A DNA stretch of 64,000 nucleotides from JAQSWP01 sp040255215 (GCA_040255215.1 JBDZUM010000002.1:39017-103016); one strand, 5' to 3'; shown: positions 25,456-34,387, numbered from the stretch's first letter. Numbers and translations are program-made. Notes: generated from the sequence alone by a model not told the origin.

Positions 25456-28272
25456 ATGAACGCATCGTCGCTTGCGAGACTGGGCGCAACGCTTTTGGGC
25501 GGCGTCGCCGCGATCGGCCTGCTGGCCGGCGATCCGGCGCTGGCGCGGGTCGGCGTCACCAGCCAGACGACCAACAATCCGCAGGGCACGCCGCCGCAGC
25601 AAAGGCAGCGCACGCTGCAGGTCGGCATCGACGTGTTCGCCGACGAGCGCATCCAGACCACCGCCAACGACCGCGCCCATCTGCTGTTCCTCGACGGCTC
25701 GTCGCTGACGGTGGGGCCGAACTCCGACCTGAAGATCGACCGCTTCGTCTACGACCCGGCCTCGGGCAAGGGCGAGCTGGCGGTGTCGGCGGCCAAGGGC
25801 ATCTTCCGTCTGGTCGGCGGCAAGATCACCAAGAGCAACGAGGCGACCATAAAGGTCGGCACTTCGACCATCGGCATCAGGGGCGGCATCACCATCGTCA
25901 ACGCGCCTGAATGCCCGGCCGGCACGCCGCCGGCCGAGTGCCAGGCGCAGGCCTATTTCATGTTCGGCCAGCAGCTCACCGTCAGCAATCCCGACGGCAC
26001 GCAGACGGCGGTGCGGCCGGGCTCGCTGATCGCCTTCGCCGGCGACGGGCCGCCGGCGCCGCCAGTGGTGGCGCCGCCCGATTCGCTGATCGGCCCGATC
26101 GCCCAGCTCGAGGCGCCCTCGGGCGCCGGCAATACCGGCCCCGGCCCCAGCGCCGGCACGATCGAGCAGCAGACGCGGAACTCCGGCCTGCCGCCGACCA
26201 ATTCGGGCGCGCCGCCCAACCCGCCGGGCCCGCCGGCCGGCGCGCAATTCGCCAGCAATTTGACGGGGGCGGGCGGCGCCATCGGGCCGGGGCCGGATCC
26301 GACCAATCCCAACCGCAACCCGCCGCTGCCCGGTGGCAGCGACAACGAGCCGCCTCCGCCGCCGCCGCCCGTAACGGTGACGATCAGCGCCGAAGGCCGC
26401 TTCCTGCGCGAAGAGCCCAATTCCAGCGTCACCTTCGATGCATTCGGCATCACGGCGGTGCGCGATCCGATGAACAACGCCTTCCTGCAAAGCGCGTCCG
26501 TCACGACGACCGGCGGCACCACGACGCTGGTCAGCGACCCGGGCACGCTTAACGTCACGACCGTGACCGGCGTCACCTTCAGCCTGCCCTGGACGCCCGG
26601 CGCCGAACCGACGCCGGTCTCCGGCACGTCGAGCGTCGGGCCGGTGGCGGGCAACGCTTTCGTTTCGCCCAACGGCGATTTCTACGCCTACTCGCTCGAG
26701 GAGACGGCGAACGACAATCGCGGCATCGGCTTCTTCGGCGGCGAGCGCACGCTGCTCGGCCAGCTGCCCGAAACCGGGTTCGCCTCGCGCCAGTTCATCA
26801 CGCTGGACGGCACCGCGCCGTTCCTGCCGGAATTCATCTCGGGCGAGCCCGTGGTGGCCAACGCCACGCAGGGCCTGGCGCATATCGCCTGGTCGCCGGT
26901 GCTGGGCAATGGCGGCGAATCGCAGCAGCGCGCCACCTGGTTCCAGGCGACGCTGAACATCGAGGGCCAGGGCGAGGCGCAAAGCTCGTATCTGTCGATC
27001 ACCACCGGCGTGTTCTTCACCGACGACGATGCCGAGCTCTATGCCGGCGGCGGCGGCCAGACCTTCATCCGCCGCAGCGCCTTCGAGGGGCCGATCAAGT
27101 TCACCAGCGCCGCCAGCTCGGCCGAAACGCAGAACGGTTCGGCGATTTACGGGCCGGCCGGCGAATACATGGTGCTGGTGCCCGAGCGCCTGGAAGAGGG
27201 CGAGGGCGGCACGGTGCGCACGCCCAGCGCCGCTGGCAGCCTGCCCTTCGACACGCTGGAGGTCACCGACGTCTACTACCCGGTGGTGATCAGCCGGCCG
27301 ACGACGGGGCCGGCGGACCTCGGCACGACGCGGACGTCTGAAACGCTGACCGGCTTCACCGGCGCCCTGATCGAGAGAGAGAACGGCAGCGGCGGCTACT
27401 CCAGCTATGCCGTCTACAACGTCACCCCCGACCAGGTGCAGATCAGCAAGGACGCTACCACCAATCGCGTCGAGGGCTTTTTCAACATGACGACCGGCGC
27501 GCCGCCGGCCGACTCGCTGTCGCTGCTGTGGGGCTCGACCAACGGCAGCTCGAGCCAGCAGCAATCGGCTTTCATCGACGACAAGCGCTTCGCCATGCGC
27601 GAAGCGGGCGCGATGGCCGGTTCCTATAACGGCGAATCGGTGGTGACGCAGATGTCGATGGTGACGCAGGCGGCGGTGGCGGATGCCGATTTCCTGCCGG
27701 CCGGGGTCAGCTTCTGCACCTGCCAGTACCTGACCTGGGGCTACTGGCAGGCCGACCTCAACTACATCAGCGGCGCGCGGGCGGGCCAGCGCGACTACGT
27801 CACGCTCGGCACCTGGGTCACCGGCACGGCGACGGCCGATATCGACCTGCCGATGACCGGCTCGGCCACCTATACCGGCCACATCATCGGCAACGTCGAG
27901 AACGACATGGGCAATTCCTACGTCGCGGTCGGCCAGATCGACACGACCTGGGATTTCGGCAGCCGCACCGGCGGGCTGGCGATCACCAATTTCGACGGCG
28001 CCAACTACGCCGGCACGACCTTCGGCTCGCCCGGCACCGGCAATTTCGGCGGCAGCTTCACCGGCGTGACGCCCGGCGCCACCGACCGCGAAGGCCAGGT
28101 CTGGGGCGCCTTCTTCCGCTCGCCGACCGACGCCACGCTCTATCAGGCCGGCAATTTCAAGCTCAACAGCACGGAGAGCAACTACAAGGCCGCCGGCACC
28201 TTCGCCGCCCAGCGCAACGGGCCGGTGGGGCCGCCGATCATCACCACCTTCGGCGGCAACCCGGGCCAGTAA
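25456..28272 (+). CDS. FecR-domain protein with C-terminal TbpB-like barrel
   Basis: A 938-residue exported protein: signal peptide (LLGGVAAIGLLAGDPALA, no lipobox cysteine), a FecR-like beta domain at about 50-155 (DVFADERIQTTANDRAHLLF and KGIFRLVGGKITK), a proline-rich linker near 195-310, a large unrecognised middle, and an end of about 180 residues from 755 (YLTWGYW ... GSATYTGHIIGNVEN ... WDFGSRTGGLAITNFDG ... GTFAAQRNG). That end has the glycine/aromatic pattern of the eight-stranded TbpB-type barrel recognised by Slam translocators. A putative surface or secreted client of the two Slam-like proteins. AAGGAGG precedes the ATG. Confidence 0.75.
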   Translation: MNASSLARLGATLLGGVAAIGLLAGDPALARVGVTSQTTNNPQGTPPQQRQRTLQVGIDVFADERIQTTANDRAHLLFLDGSSLTVGPNSDLKIDRFVYDPASGKGELAVSAAKGIFRLVGGKITKSNEATIKVGTSTIGIRGGITIVNAPECPAGTPPAECQAQAYFMFGQQLTVSNPDGTQTAVRPGSLIAFAGDGPPAPPVVAPPDSLIGPIAQLEAPSGAGNTGPGPSAGTIEQQTRNSGLPPTNSGAPPNPPGPPAGAQFASNLTGAGGAIGPGPDPTNPNRNPPLPGGSDNEPPPPPPPVTVTISAEGRFLREEPNSSVTFDAFGITAVRDPMNNAFLQSASVTTTGGTTTLVSDPGTLNVTTVTGVTFSLPWTPGAEPTPVSGTSSVGPVAGNAFVSPNGDFYAYSLEETANDNRGIGFFGGERTLLGQLPETGFASRQFITLDGTAPFLPEFISGEPVVANATQGLAHIAWSPVLGNGGESQQRATWFQATLNIEGQGEAQSSYLSITTGVFFTDDDAELYAGGGGQTFIRRSAFEGPIKFTSAASSAETQNGSAIYGPAGEYMVLVPERLEEGEGGTVRTPSAAGSLPFDTLEVTDVYYPVVISRPTTGPADLGTTRTSETLTGFTGALIERENGSGGYSSYAVYNVTPDQVQISKDATTNRVEGFFNMTTGAPPADSLSLLWGSTNGSSSQQQSAFIDDKRFAMREAGAMAGSYNGESVVTQMSMVTQAAVADADFLPAGVSFCTCQYLTWGYWQADLNYISGARAGQRDYVTLGTWVTGTATADIDLPMTGSATYTGHIIGNVENDMGNSYVAVGQIDTTWDFGSRTGGLAITNFDGANYAGTTFGSPGTGNFGGSFTGVTPGATDREGQVWGAFFRSPTDATLYQAGNFKLNSTESNYKAAGTFAAQRNGPVGPPIITTFGGNPGQ

Positions 28273-28347
28273 ACGGGCGTTTACAGGGCGGCGGTTTGGC
28301 GCAAGACTTCCGGCAACGGCGACCGACAAGCCAGCCCGGAGGATGCG

Positions 28348-29451
28348 ATGACCAAGCGGCCGATCTCGGCGGACAGCCACGTCACCGAACCGCCCAATTG
28401 CTACGTCGACTACATCGACCCGGCCTGGCGCGAGCGCGCGCCGCGGGTGGTCAGGCACGAGACGCAGGGCGATCTCTACGTCATCGAGGGCCTGGCCAAG
28501 AAGATCCCCATGGGGCTGATCGCCGGCGCCGGCAAGGACGCCGACAAGCTGGCGGTCGACGGCTCGACCTACGACGACATGCATGTCGGCGGCTGGGACG
28601 CCAAGGCGCGCCTGCCCGACCAGGACCGCGACGGGGTGGCGGCGGAGGTGATCTACGCCTCGGTCGGCATGCTGCTGTGCAATCACGCCGATCTCGATTT
28701 CAAGAACGCCTGCTTTACCGCCTATAATCGCTGGCTGCAGGAATTCTGCGCCGCCGCTCCCGATCGCGTCTTCGGGCTGGGCCAGACGGCGCTGCGCAAT
28801 GTCGAGGAGGCGGTCGAGGATTTCCGCCGCATCAAGGAGATGGGCTTCGTCGGCGTCATGATGCCGGGCAATCCCGGTATCGCCGATTTCGACGATCCGA
28901 TGTGGGATCCGCTGTGGCGGGCGGCGGTCGAGCTGGAGCTGCCGCTGTCGTTCCACATCCTGACCTCGAAGGAGGACAATCTGGGGCGCACGCGCGGGCC
29001 GCGCATCAACAGCTTCCTCAGCATCATCCGCGGCTGCCAGGACATCATCGGCACGTTCATCTATGGCGGCGTGTTCGAGCGCCATCCGGAGCTGAAGCTG
29101 GTCTGCGCCGAGGCCGATGCCGGCTGGGTGCCGCACTACATGTATCGCATGGACCACGCCTACAAGCGCCACCGCCACTGGATGAAAGGGCGCGAGCTGT
29201 CGCGCCTGCCGAGCGCGTATTTCCGCGACAACGTCTACATGACCTTCCAGGACGATTGGAGCGCCTTCCAGCTGCGTCACCTGATGAACATGGAACGGCT
29301 GATGTGGGCGTCGGACTATCCGCACTCGGATTCGACCTGGCCGCATTCGCGGGCGGTGCTGGCCGAGCAGGCGGCGGATTTGACGGCTTACGAGCGCGAC
29401 CGCATCACCCACGACAACGTGCGCGAACTCTACGGCCTGCCGGTCGCGTGA
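28348..29451 (+). CDS. Amidohydrolase family metal-dependent hydrolase
   Basis: A 367-residue protein of the amidohydrolase_2 (ACMSD-like) family. The start ISADSHVTEPP gives the D-x-H metal motif, HILTSKEDN near residue 213 supplies the middle histidine region, and MWASDYPHSDSTWPHS near 320 is the characteristic aspartate-containing C-terminal metal motif. Relatives act on carboxylated or lactone-type substrates in decarboxylation or hydrolysis. CGGAGGA precedes the ATG. It is followed, 190 bases on, by a diiron protein, a pairing that may reflect a degradative pathway, but this is inference. Confidence 0.87.
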   Translation: MTKRPISADSHVTEPPNCYVDYIDPAWRERAPRVVRHETQGDLYVIEGLAKKIPMGLIAGAGKDADKLAVDGSTYDDMHVGGWDAKARLPDQDRDGVAAEVIYASVGMLLCNHADLDFKNACFTAYNRWLQEFCAAAPDRVFGLGQTALRNVEEAVEDFRRIKEMGFVGVMMPGNPGIADFDDPMWDPLWRAAVELELPLSFHILTSKEDNLGRTRGPRINSFLSIIRGCQDIIGTFIYGGVFERHPELKLVCAEADAGWVPHYMYRMDHAYKRHRHWMKGRELSRLPSAYFRDNVYMTFQDDWSAFQLRHLMNMERLMWASDYPHSDSTWPHSRAVLAEQAADLTAYERDRITHDNVRELYGLPVA

Positions 29452-29641
29452 GCCGATAAATACCCCAGTCATTGCAAGGGGTTGGTTCCGGTCTGCGGAA
29501 TCGGCGATGACAGCGCGCCGGCGTGCGTGGTAGTGTCCCAAAAAAATGAACAAGGCGTCACGGACGCCTGACGGGGGAAGCGGCGGCGGCCGGCGATAGG
29601 TCGACGCTCCAGGCAACGCGCAACACCGAGGAGGGCGTTCG

Positions 29642-30709
29642 ATGTCGTCGACGCGCATTTACGAACTGCCGGTCGAAACCACCGACTGGAAGTTCGACGG
29701 CAAGACCAACATCCACTTCACCTGGGAATACGAGGACGGCTCCAACGAGCTGCTCGAGCTCTACGAGAAGGGCAAGAAGCAGCAGTGGAACGCCTCGGAG
29801 CGGCTCGACTGGACGCAGGAGCTCGACGAGGACAACCCGATGGGGATGTCCGACGACACCATTCCGATCTTCGGCACCGAGATCTGGGACAAGGCGACCG
29901 AGAAGGAGAAGGCGTGGCTGCGCCGGCACCTGCAGGCGCACACCGTGTCGCAGTTCATGCATGGCGAGCAGGGCGCGCTGATCGCCACCGCCAAGATCGT
30001 CAACACCGTGCCCGACGCCAACGCCAAATTCTACGCCGCGACGCAGGTGGTGGACGAGGCGCGCCACGTCGAGGCCTACAAGCGCCTGCTGCACGAGAAA
30101 TTCAATCTCGCCTATCCGATCACGCCGTCGCTCAAGAACCTGCTCGAGCAGACGCTGACCGACAGCCGCTGGGACATGACCTATCTCGGCATGCAGATCC
30201 TGATCGAGGGCCTCGCACTTGCCGCCTTCCAGCGCATCCGCGATTCGGCCAAGAACAACCTCGCCGCCTCGGTCAACGCCTACGTCATGCAGGACGAGGC
30301 GCGCCACGTCGCCTTCGGCCGGCTGAGCCTGCGCGACTACTATCCGCAGCTTTCCGACAAGGAGCGCGACGAGCGCGAGGAATTCGTGGTCGAGGCGCTC
30401 TATTTCATGCGCGACCGCTTCAATCAGGCGGAAGTGTGGATGCGCTCGGGCCTTCCCGTCGACAAGCTGATGGAGCTGGCGGCCAATTCCGACGCCATGA
30501 AACGCTTCCGCGGCCGGCTGTTCAGCCGCATCGTGCCGACGGTCAAGGATATCGGCCTGATGGGGCCGCGCGTCAAGAAGGCGTTCGAGGAAATGGGCGT
30601 GATGGAATACACCCAGCTCGACGCCAAGGCGATGCTCGACAACGACCAGAAGGTCGCCGACGATTTCGACGCCAAGCGCTTCGTCAAGGAATCGGTCGCC
30701 GCGGAATAG
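29642..30709 (+). CDS. Ferritin-like diiron protein
   Basis: A 355-residue all-helical protein of the ferritin/RNR-R2-like superfamily. Two E-x-x-H helices carry metal ligands: DEARHVEAY near residue 140 and QDEARHVAFG near 220, with FMHGEQGAL near 105 and ILIEGLALAAF near 185 supplying the partner glutamates. The four-helix diiron site therefore looks complete. Related proteins are oxygenases or R2-like ligand-binding oxidases acting on fatty acids or arylamines; the substrate is unknown. GAGGAGG lies ahead of the ATG. A canonical terminator follows. Confidence 0.85.
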   Translation: MSSTRIYELPVETTDWKFDGKTNIHFTWEYEDGSNELLELYEKGKKQQWNASERLDWTQELDEDNPMGMSDDTIPIFGTEIWDKATEKEKAWLRRHLQAHTVSQFMHGEQGALIATAKIVNTVPDANAKFYAATQVVDEARHVEAYKRLLHEKFNLAYPITPSLKNLLEQTLTDSRWDMTYLGMQILIEGLALAAFQRIRDSAKNNLAASVNAYVMQDEARHVAFGRLSLRDYYPQLSDKERDEREEFVVEALYFMRDRFNQAEVWMRSGLPVDKLMELAANSDAMKRFRGRLFSRIVPTVKDIGLMGPRVKKAFEEMGVMEYTQLDAKAMLDNDQKVADDFDAKRFVKESVAAE

Positions 30710-30729
30710 GCGCAATCGCAGACGACGTT

Positions 30730-30758
30730 AAAGGCGGCCCGAGTGGCCGCCTTTTTCT
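30730..30758 (+). terminator. Rho-independent terminator
   Basis: AAAGGCGGCC-CGAGT-GGCCGCCTTTTT: a 7-base-pair GC stem with an extending A/T pair run and a T tract, 20 bases after the diiron gene stop. It ends just before the start of the OmpA-like gene. Confidence 0.9.
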
Positions 30759-30769
30759 TGGGGAATCAC

Positions 30770-31174
30770 ATGCTGCGATGCTTCGCCCTCGTACTAGGCA
30801 TTGGCTTGCTGTCTGTTCCCGCTTACGCAGACACACCGCTGCAGATATTTCACGTATTTTTTGATTTGGACAGCGAGGTTCCGAATAGGGGATCTCAGAC
30901 CACATTAGATCTGGCAATACGAGTTCAACGGCTATACGGCAGCAAATGCATATTCCTCCAGGGGCATACGGACAGGTCCGGCTCAAGCGCGTACAACGTC
31001 GATCTTTCTCGGCGGAGAGCAGAAGTTGTACGGCGGTTACTTGTGAGAGCAGGCATTGCGGAGCAAAGCATAAAGCTCGAATGGTGGGGAGAGACACGTC
31101 CTTTAGTCCCGACGAATGACGGAGTACCCCAAGTGAACAATCGCCGTGTGGAAATCGGTCTGATTTGCCCCTAG
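30770..31174 (+). CDS. OmpA-family peptidoglycan-binding protein
   Basis: A 134-residue protein: signal peptide (FALVLGIGLLSVPAYAD) followed directly by one OmpA C-terminal domain with its diaminopimelate-binding residues (FLQGHTDRSGSSAYNVDLS and NNRRVEIGL). No separate barrel or lipobox cysteine is present, so it is probably a periplasmic peptidoglycan-binding protein. Its base composition is clearly lower in GC than all neighbours (near half rather than two thirds) and codon choice is unlike theirs, suggesting recent acquisition. It starts 12 bases after a strong terminator and must have its own promoter, or rely on read-through. Confidence 0.82.
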   Translation: MLRCFALVLGIGLLSVPAYADTPLQIFHVFFDLDSEVPNRGSQTTLDLAIRVQRLYGSKCIFLQGHTDRSGSSAYNVDLSRRRAEVVRRLLVRAGIAEQSIKLEWWGETRPLVPTNDGVPQVNNRRVEIGLICP

Positions 31175-31567
31175 TACGTTTCAGTCGCAATTGTTGCGGA
31201 TCAATCTGCTTGGTTGGGCGGGCTTGACGGGGCGATCCATGTAGCCTCAGAAAAAATCCTCACCCTGAGCTCGTCGAAGGGTGAGAGTCGCGCAGGTTAC
31301 CTGTGAACCTCATCCTTCGACGGGCTCAGGATGAGGTTGATTGAATGTTTTTCCGTTGGGCGATGGATTCCCCTGTCAGGCCGGAGCATGACAGTGAAAA
31401 TTCCATCTGCGTTCGCGCACGTCGCATCCGTGTCGGGGGCCGAGCATCGCCTGACATCGGATGGATCATGGTTTACTGTTGAGTCGCCGGCGGATCGGCC
31501 ATGGAAGCCGGTCTTGTTCAGGCAGCGCCGATCACGGGCGACTTAACAACAGTGCGGGAGTAGCGCA
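31175..31567. other. Intergenic region with palindromic repeat
   Basis: Nearly 400 bases without a convincing gene. It contains an inverted repeat at 31258-31337. A short open frame starting inside that repeat (31331) has no ribosome site or recognisable content and is not called. The composition is mixed, lower in GC at its left edge next to the OmpA-like gene. Confidence 0.6.
31258..31337. repeat. Palindromic intergenic repeat
   Basis: CCTCACCCTGAGCTCGTCGAAGG at the left pairs with CCTTCGACGGGCTCAGGATGAGG at the right, giving a long hairpin with a 30-base loop. A related element lies at 32801-32880. Elements of this sequence are dispersed widely in alphaproteobacteria. Confidence 0.75.
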
Positions 31568-31972
31568 GTGCTCGAACAACAACTGAAGGCAAAGGCGCCG
31601 CTGGCGCTGGGCGCGTTGCGGATCATGTCGGGTCTGCTTTTCCTTGCCCATGGCACGCAGAAATTCCTGTCCTTCCCTCCCGGCCAGTACGCCGGTTCGG
31701 GGTGGAGTTTTTCCGGACCGGGCGCCTATGCAGGGCTGATCGAACTGGCCGCGGGCGCATTGATCGCCGCCGGCATCCTTACCCGGCCGGCGGCGTTCTT
31801 CGCGTCGGGCACAATGGCCGTCGCCTATTTCTTGGCGCACGCGCCGCGGAACTTCTGGCCGATCAACAACGGCGGCGAACTGGCCATCATGTTCTGCTTC
31901 GTATTTCTCTATTTCGTGTTCGCCGGTCCCGGTGCGCTCAGCTTCGAAGGACTTTTCCGCCGCCGGCGCTAG
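31568..31972 (+). CDS. DoxX family membrane protein
   Basis: A 134-residue inner-membrane protein with four hydrophobic segments. The DoxX pattern is clear: ALGALRIMSGLLFLAHGTQK at the start and AGLIELAAGALIAAGILTR in the second helix. Members are associated with oxidoreductases, sulfur metabolism or redox stress, but few are characterised. It starts at a GTG at 31568 after GGGAG. It converges on the periplasmic phosphatase gene. Confidence 0.87.
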   Translation: MLEQQLKAKAPLALGALRIMSGLLFLAHGTQKFLSFPPGQYAGSGWSFSGPGAYAGLIELAAGALIAAGILTRPAAFFASGTMAVAYFLAHAPRNFWPINNGGELAIMFCFVFLYFVFAGPGALSFEGLFRRRR

Positions 31973-31980
31973 TGCGGATC

Positions 31981-32020
31981 AGGATCAAACGGAAGCGCTT
32001 GCGCTTCCATCCGATCCTGT
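31981..32020. repeat. Hairpin between convergent genes
   Basis: An outer AGGATC/GATCCT pair encloses GGAAGCGC-TT-GCGCTTCC (31991-32008). It lies just after the DoxX stop and could end transcription from both sides, although no T run follows. Similar hairpins are dispersed in alphaproteobacterial intergenic regions. Confidence 0.5.
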
Positions 32021-32070
32021 GAATCCGCTCCATATCTTGATGTTTGACGCAAGGCCGCTTCGGCGGCGCA

Positions 32071-32706
32071 CTACTGCGGCGCCCGTGGCGCGCCGGGCGG
32101 CGGCTCGCGGTTTTCCGGCAGGAACTGCGCCCATTGTTCGGCGCGGATGCGGGCGACCAGCTCGAACCTGTCGTCGCCCAGCGGCCTGACCACCACCGCC
32201 TCGGCCTCGCGCAGGAACTCATCGCCGATCAGACCGCCGGCGCCGCCATGGCCGACGATCACGAGGTTGGTTCCCGCCTTGGGCGGCGTCGCGAAATGCG
32301 CCCGCATCTTCGCCTCCGCCTTGCCGCGCACCTCGTCGGCCGCCGTCACCCTGCCGAAGGCGAGGCGGGCGGTGTCCATGCAGCGGCAGAAGGGCGAGGC
32401 GATGATGTCGCCGACGGGGATCTTCAGCGCCCGGAAGCCCTCGCCGATCAGCGTCGACTGCGCGCGGCCCAGCGGGTTGAGGTTGCGCTGGCGCGGGCAG
32501 TCGGCGAAGTCGGTGATCTGCGGTTCGGAATAGTCCGGCGTGCTGGCGTGGCGGAAGAAGATCACCAGCCCGCCGGCGCGCAGCATTTCGAGCAGCGCCA
32601 CCGCGTGCGGCGGGACGATCTTCGTGTTGGTGACCGGATGCTCCTGCGCCGCCAGCGGCGCGGCGAACAGCAGCGAGATCAGCAGGGCAAGCAGAAGATG
32701 ACGCAT
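32071..32706 (-). CDS. Exported histidine phosphatase family protein
   Basis: A 211-residue protein with a signal peptide (LLLALLISLLFAAPLAAQ). The phosphohistidine motif is FFRHAST (RHA instead of RHG), followed by NLNPLGRAQ, SPFCRCMDTARLAFG and the second catalytic histidine in VIVGHGG. These are the usual positions for the branch-1/2 phosphatase fold, so a periplasmic phosphatase is expected; the substrate is not known. The CFCRCMDT cysteine pair is common in this exported subgroup. It is convergent with DoxX. Confidence 0.85.
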   Translation of the reverse strand: MRHLLLALLISLLFAAPLAAQEHPVTNTKIVPPHAVALLEMLRAGGLVIFFRHASTPDYSEPQITDFADCPRQRNLNPLGRAQSTLIGEGFRALKIPVGDIIASPFCRCMDTARLAFGRVTAADEVRGKAEAKMRAHFATPPKAGTNLVIVGHGGAGGLIGDEFLREAEAVVVRPLGDDRFELVARIRAEQWAQFLPENREPPPGAPRAPQ

Positions 32707-32800
32707 GGCAGGTCTCCCCGGTCGGGGAGAAGCCTAAACCGTTGCCTCACTCGCAGCGCATCACGAGCGGGTGAGAGGCTTCAACCGGCGCATTCGGATG

Positions 32801-32880
32801 TCCTCGTCCTGAGCCCGTCGAAGGACGGGGTGCAAGACTCTCCTGTGGCTCCTCACCCTTCGATGGGCTCAGGGTGAGGA
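32801..32880. repeat. Palindromic intergenic repeat, second copy
   Basis: TCCTCGTCCTGAGCCCGTCGAAGGA at the left pairs with CCTTCGATGGGCTCAGGGTGAGGA at the right. Same family as 31258-31337. It lies between the divergent/adjacent phosphatase and HspQ genes. Confidence 0.75.
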
Positions 32881-32902
32881 AGCTTGTTGCGCTACGGCAG
32901 AA

Positions 32903-33271
32903 TCAATGCGCCTGGATCTGGCGCGGGACGTAGACGCCGTTCTTCACGCCGGAGAAGAATTCATGCACCTGCGGGTGGCCGACAGGGCGGCCGCTGTCGT
33001 CGGGCACCAGGTTCTGCTCGGAGACGTAGGCGATGTAGGTGGTCTGATCGTTCTCGGCCAGCAGATGGTAGAAAGGCTGGTCGCGATGCGGGCGGATGTT
33101 CTCGGGGATCGACGCCAGCCATTCCTCGGTGTTGGCGAACACCGGATCGACGTCGAAGATCACGCCGCGAAACGGATGGACGCGATGCATGACGACCTGG
33201 CCGATGCTGAAGCGGGCGGTGCGCGCGCCATGCACGGTGACGGCTTCGACGATGCGGCCCTGCTGTTCCAC
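32903..33271 (-). CDS. hspQ: Heat shock protein HspQ
   Basis: A 122-residue protein with the full HspQ/YccV-like fold: ARFSIGQVVMHRVHPFRGVI, then DVDPVFANTEEWLASIP, DQPFYHLLAENDQTTYIAY and VSEQNLVPDDSG. In E. coli HspQ binds hemimethylated DNA and is a specificity factor of the Lon protease. I start it at the GTG at 33271, which follows AGGAAGGGG; a second in-frame GTG eight or so residues later is possible because the family often starts closer to the ARFSIGQ block. Confidence 0.92.
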   Translation of the reverse strand: MEQQGRIVEAVTVHGARTARFSIGQVVMHRVHPFRGVIFDVDPVFANTEEWLASIPENIRPHRDQPFYHLLAENDQTTYIAYVSEQNLVPDDSGRPVGHPQVHEFFSGVKNGVYVPRQIQAH

Positions 33272-33434
33272 GATGTGCCCCTTCCTGAAGGCGGTGCGGT
33301 TTCGGGCGACCGCTTGCGCGCTTCCGTTACAGTCCGGTCATAATACTCTTACGGCGGTCCGGATTGAACAGGTCAATGCGCCTGCATTGGAGGCAGGCGC
33401 AGGGCCAAAAAGAGGCAAAAGGGGAGGGCAGAAG

Positions 33435-34279
33435 ATGCGCAACCAGGTCAATCGTCAGGTCAGGCTGAAGTCGCGGCCGGTCGGCATTCCGCAGGCCGAA
33501 CATTTCGAGCTGGCGCAGGGGCCGGTGCCGGCGGCCGATCGCGGCCAGTTCGTGGTGCGCAACCGCTTCCTGTCGGTCGATCCGGCGATGCGTGGCTGGG
33601 TCAACGCCGCGGCGAACTACTCCAAGCCGGTCGAGATCGGCGCGGTGATGCGCTCCTTCGCGGTGGGAGAAATCGTCGAATCGCAGCATCCGGAATATCG
33701 CGCCGGCGAAATCGTCGCCGGCATGTTCGGCTGGCAGGACTACGCCCTGTCGGATGGCAGCCAAGTGACGCGCAAGGTGAGCGAGACCGACCTGCCGCTG
33801 TCGCTGGCGCTGGGCGCGCTGGGGCTGAACGGCGTCACCGCCTATTGGGGGCTGCTCGGCGTCGGCCAGCCCAGGGAAGGGGATACCGTACTGGTCTCGA
33901 CCGCGTCGGGCAGCGTCGGCTCGGCGGTGGGGCAGATCGCGAAGATCAAGGGCTGTCGCACGGTGGGCATCGCCGGCGGTGCGGCCAAGACGAAGGATTG
34001 CCTCGAGCTGTTCGGCTACGACGCCGCCATCGACTACAAGGCGGAGAAGGACCTCGACGCGGCGATCGCGCGCGCCTGCCCCAAGGGCGTCGACGTCTAT
34101 TTCGACAATACGTCGGGGCCGATCTCCGACGCGGTGCTGCGCCATCTGGCGGTGCGCGCCCGCATCGTGGTCTGCGGCACCGCCTCGCAGCCGAGCTGGG
34201 ATCCGTGGCCGACCGGCCCGCGGGTCGAGCGTCACATTCTCGTCAAGCGCGCGCGCATGGAAGGCTTCCTCGCCTTCGA
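33435..34279 (+). CDS. NADP-dependent medium-chain oxidoreductase, 3' end lost in gap
   Basis: The first 281 codons of a zinc-independent medium-chain dehydrogenase/reductase of the leukotriene B4 dehydrogenase/curcumin reductase branch. The nucleotide-binding loop reads VLVSTASGSVGSAVGQIAK near residue 155, followed by the GCRTVGIAGG strand and VDVYFDNTSGPI. DPAMRGWVN near residue 48 is typical of this branch. The family is about 335-345 residues long, so about 60 residues fall in the 100-N gap. It starts at the ATG at 33435 after GGGGAGGGCAG. Confidence 0.85.
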
Positions 34280-34379
34280 NNNNNNNNNNNNNNNNNNNNN
34301 NNNNNNNNNNNNNNNNNNNNNNNNNNNNNNNNNNNNNNNNNNNNNNNNNNNNNNNNNNNNNNNNNNNNNNNNNNNNNNN
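34280..34379. other. Assembly gap of 100 N
   Basis: Exactly 100 N, a placeholder of unknown true length. It hides the end of the reductase gene and the start region of the FAH-family gene. The missing reductase codons alone need close to 180 bases, so the gap is larger than shown. Confidence 0.99.
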
Positions 34380-34387
34380 AAAAGCCG

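Noticed and set aside
25147..29658. A 1503-codon open frame on the minus strand
   Set aside because: It lies antisense to three convincing genes, consists of low-complexity Arg/Ala/Val-rich sequence typical of GC-rich shadow frames, and has no domain or ribosome site.
31331..31546. A 71-codon frame in the 31.2-31.5 kb intergenic region
   Set aside because: It begins inside a palindromic repeat, has no ribosome site and no recognisable content.
31258..32880. Palindromes at 31.3 and 32.8 kb as ends of a transposon carrying DoxX
   Set aside because: They are short self-contained hairpins of a dispersed family with no transposase between them and no target duplication seen.
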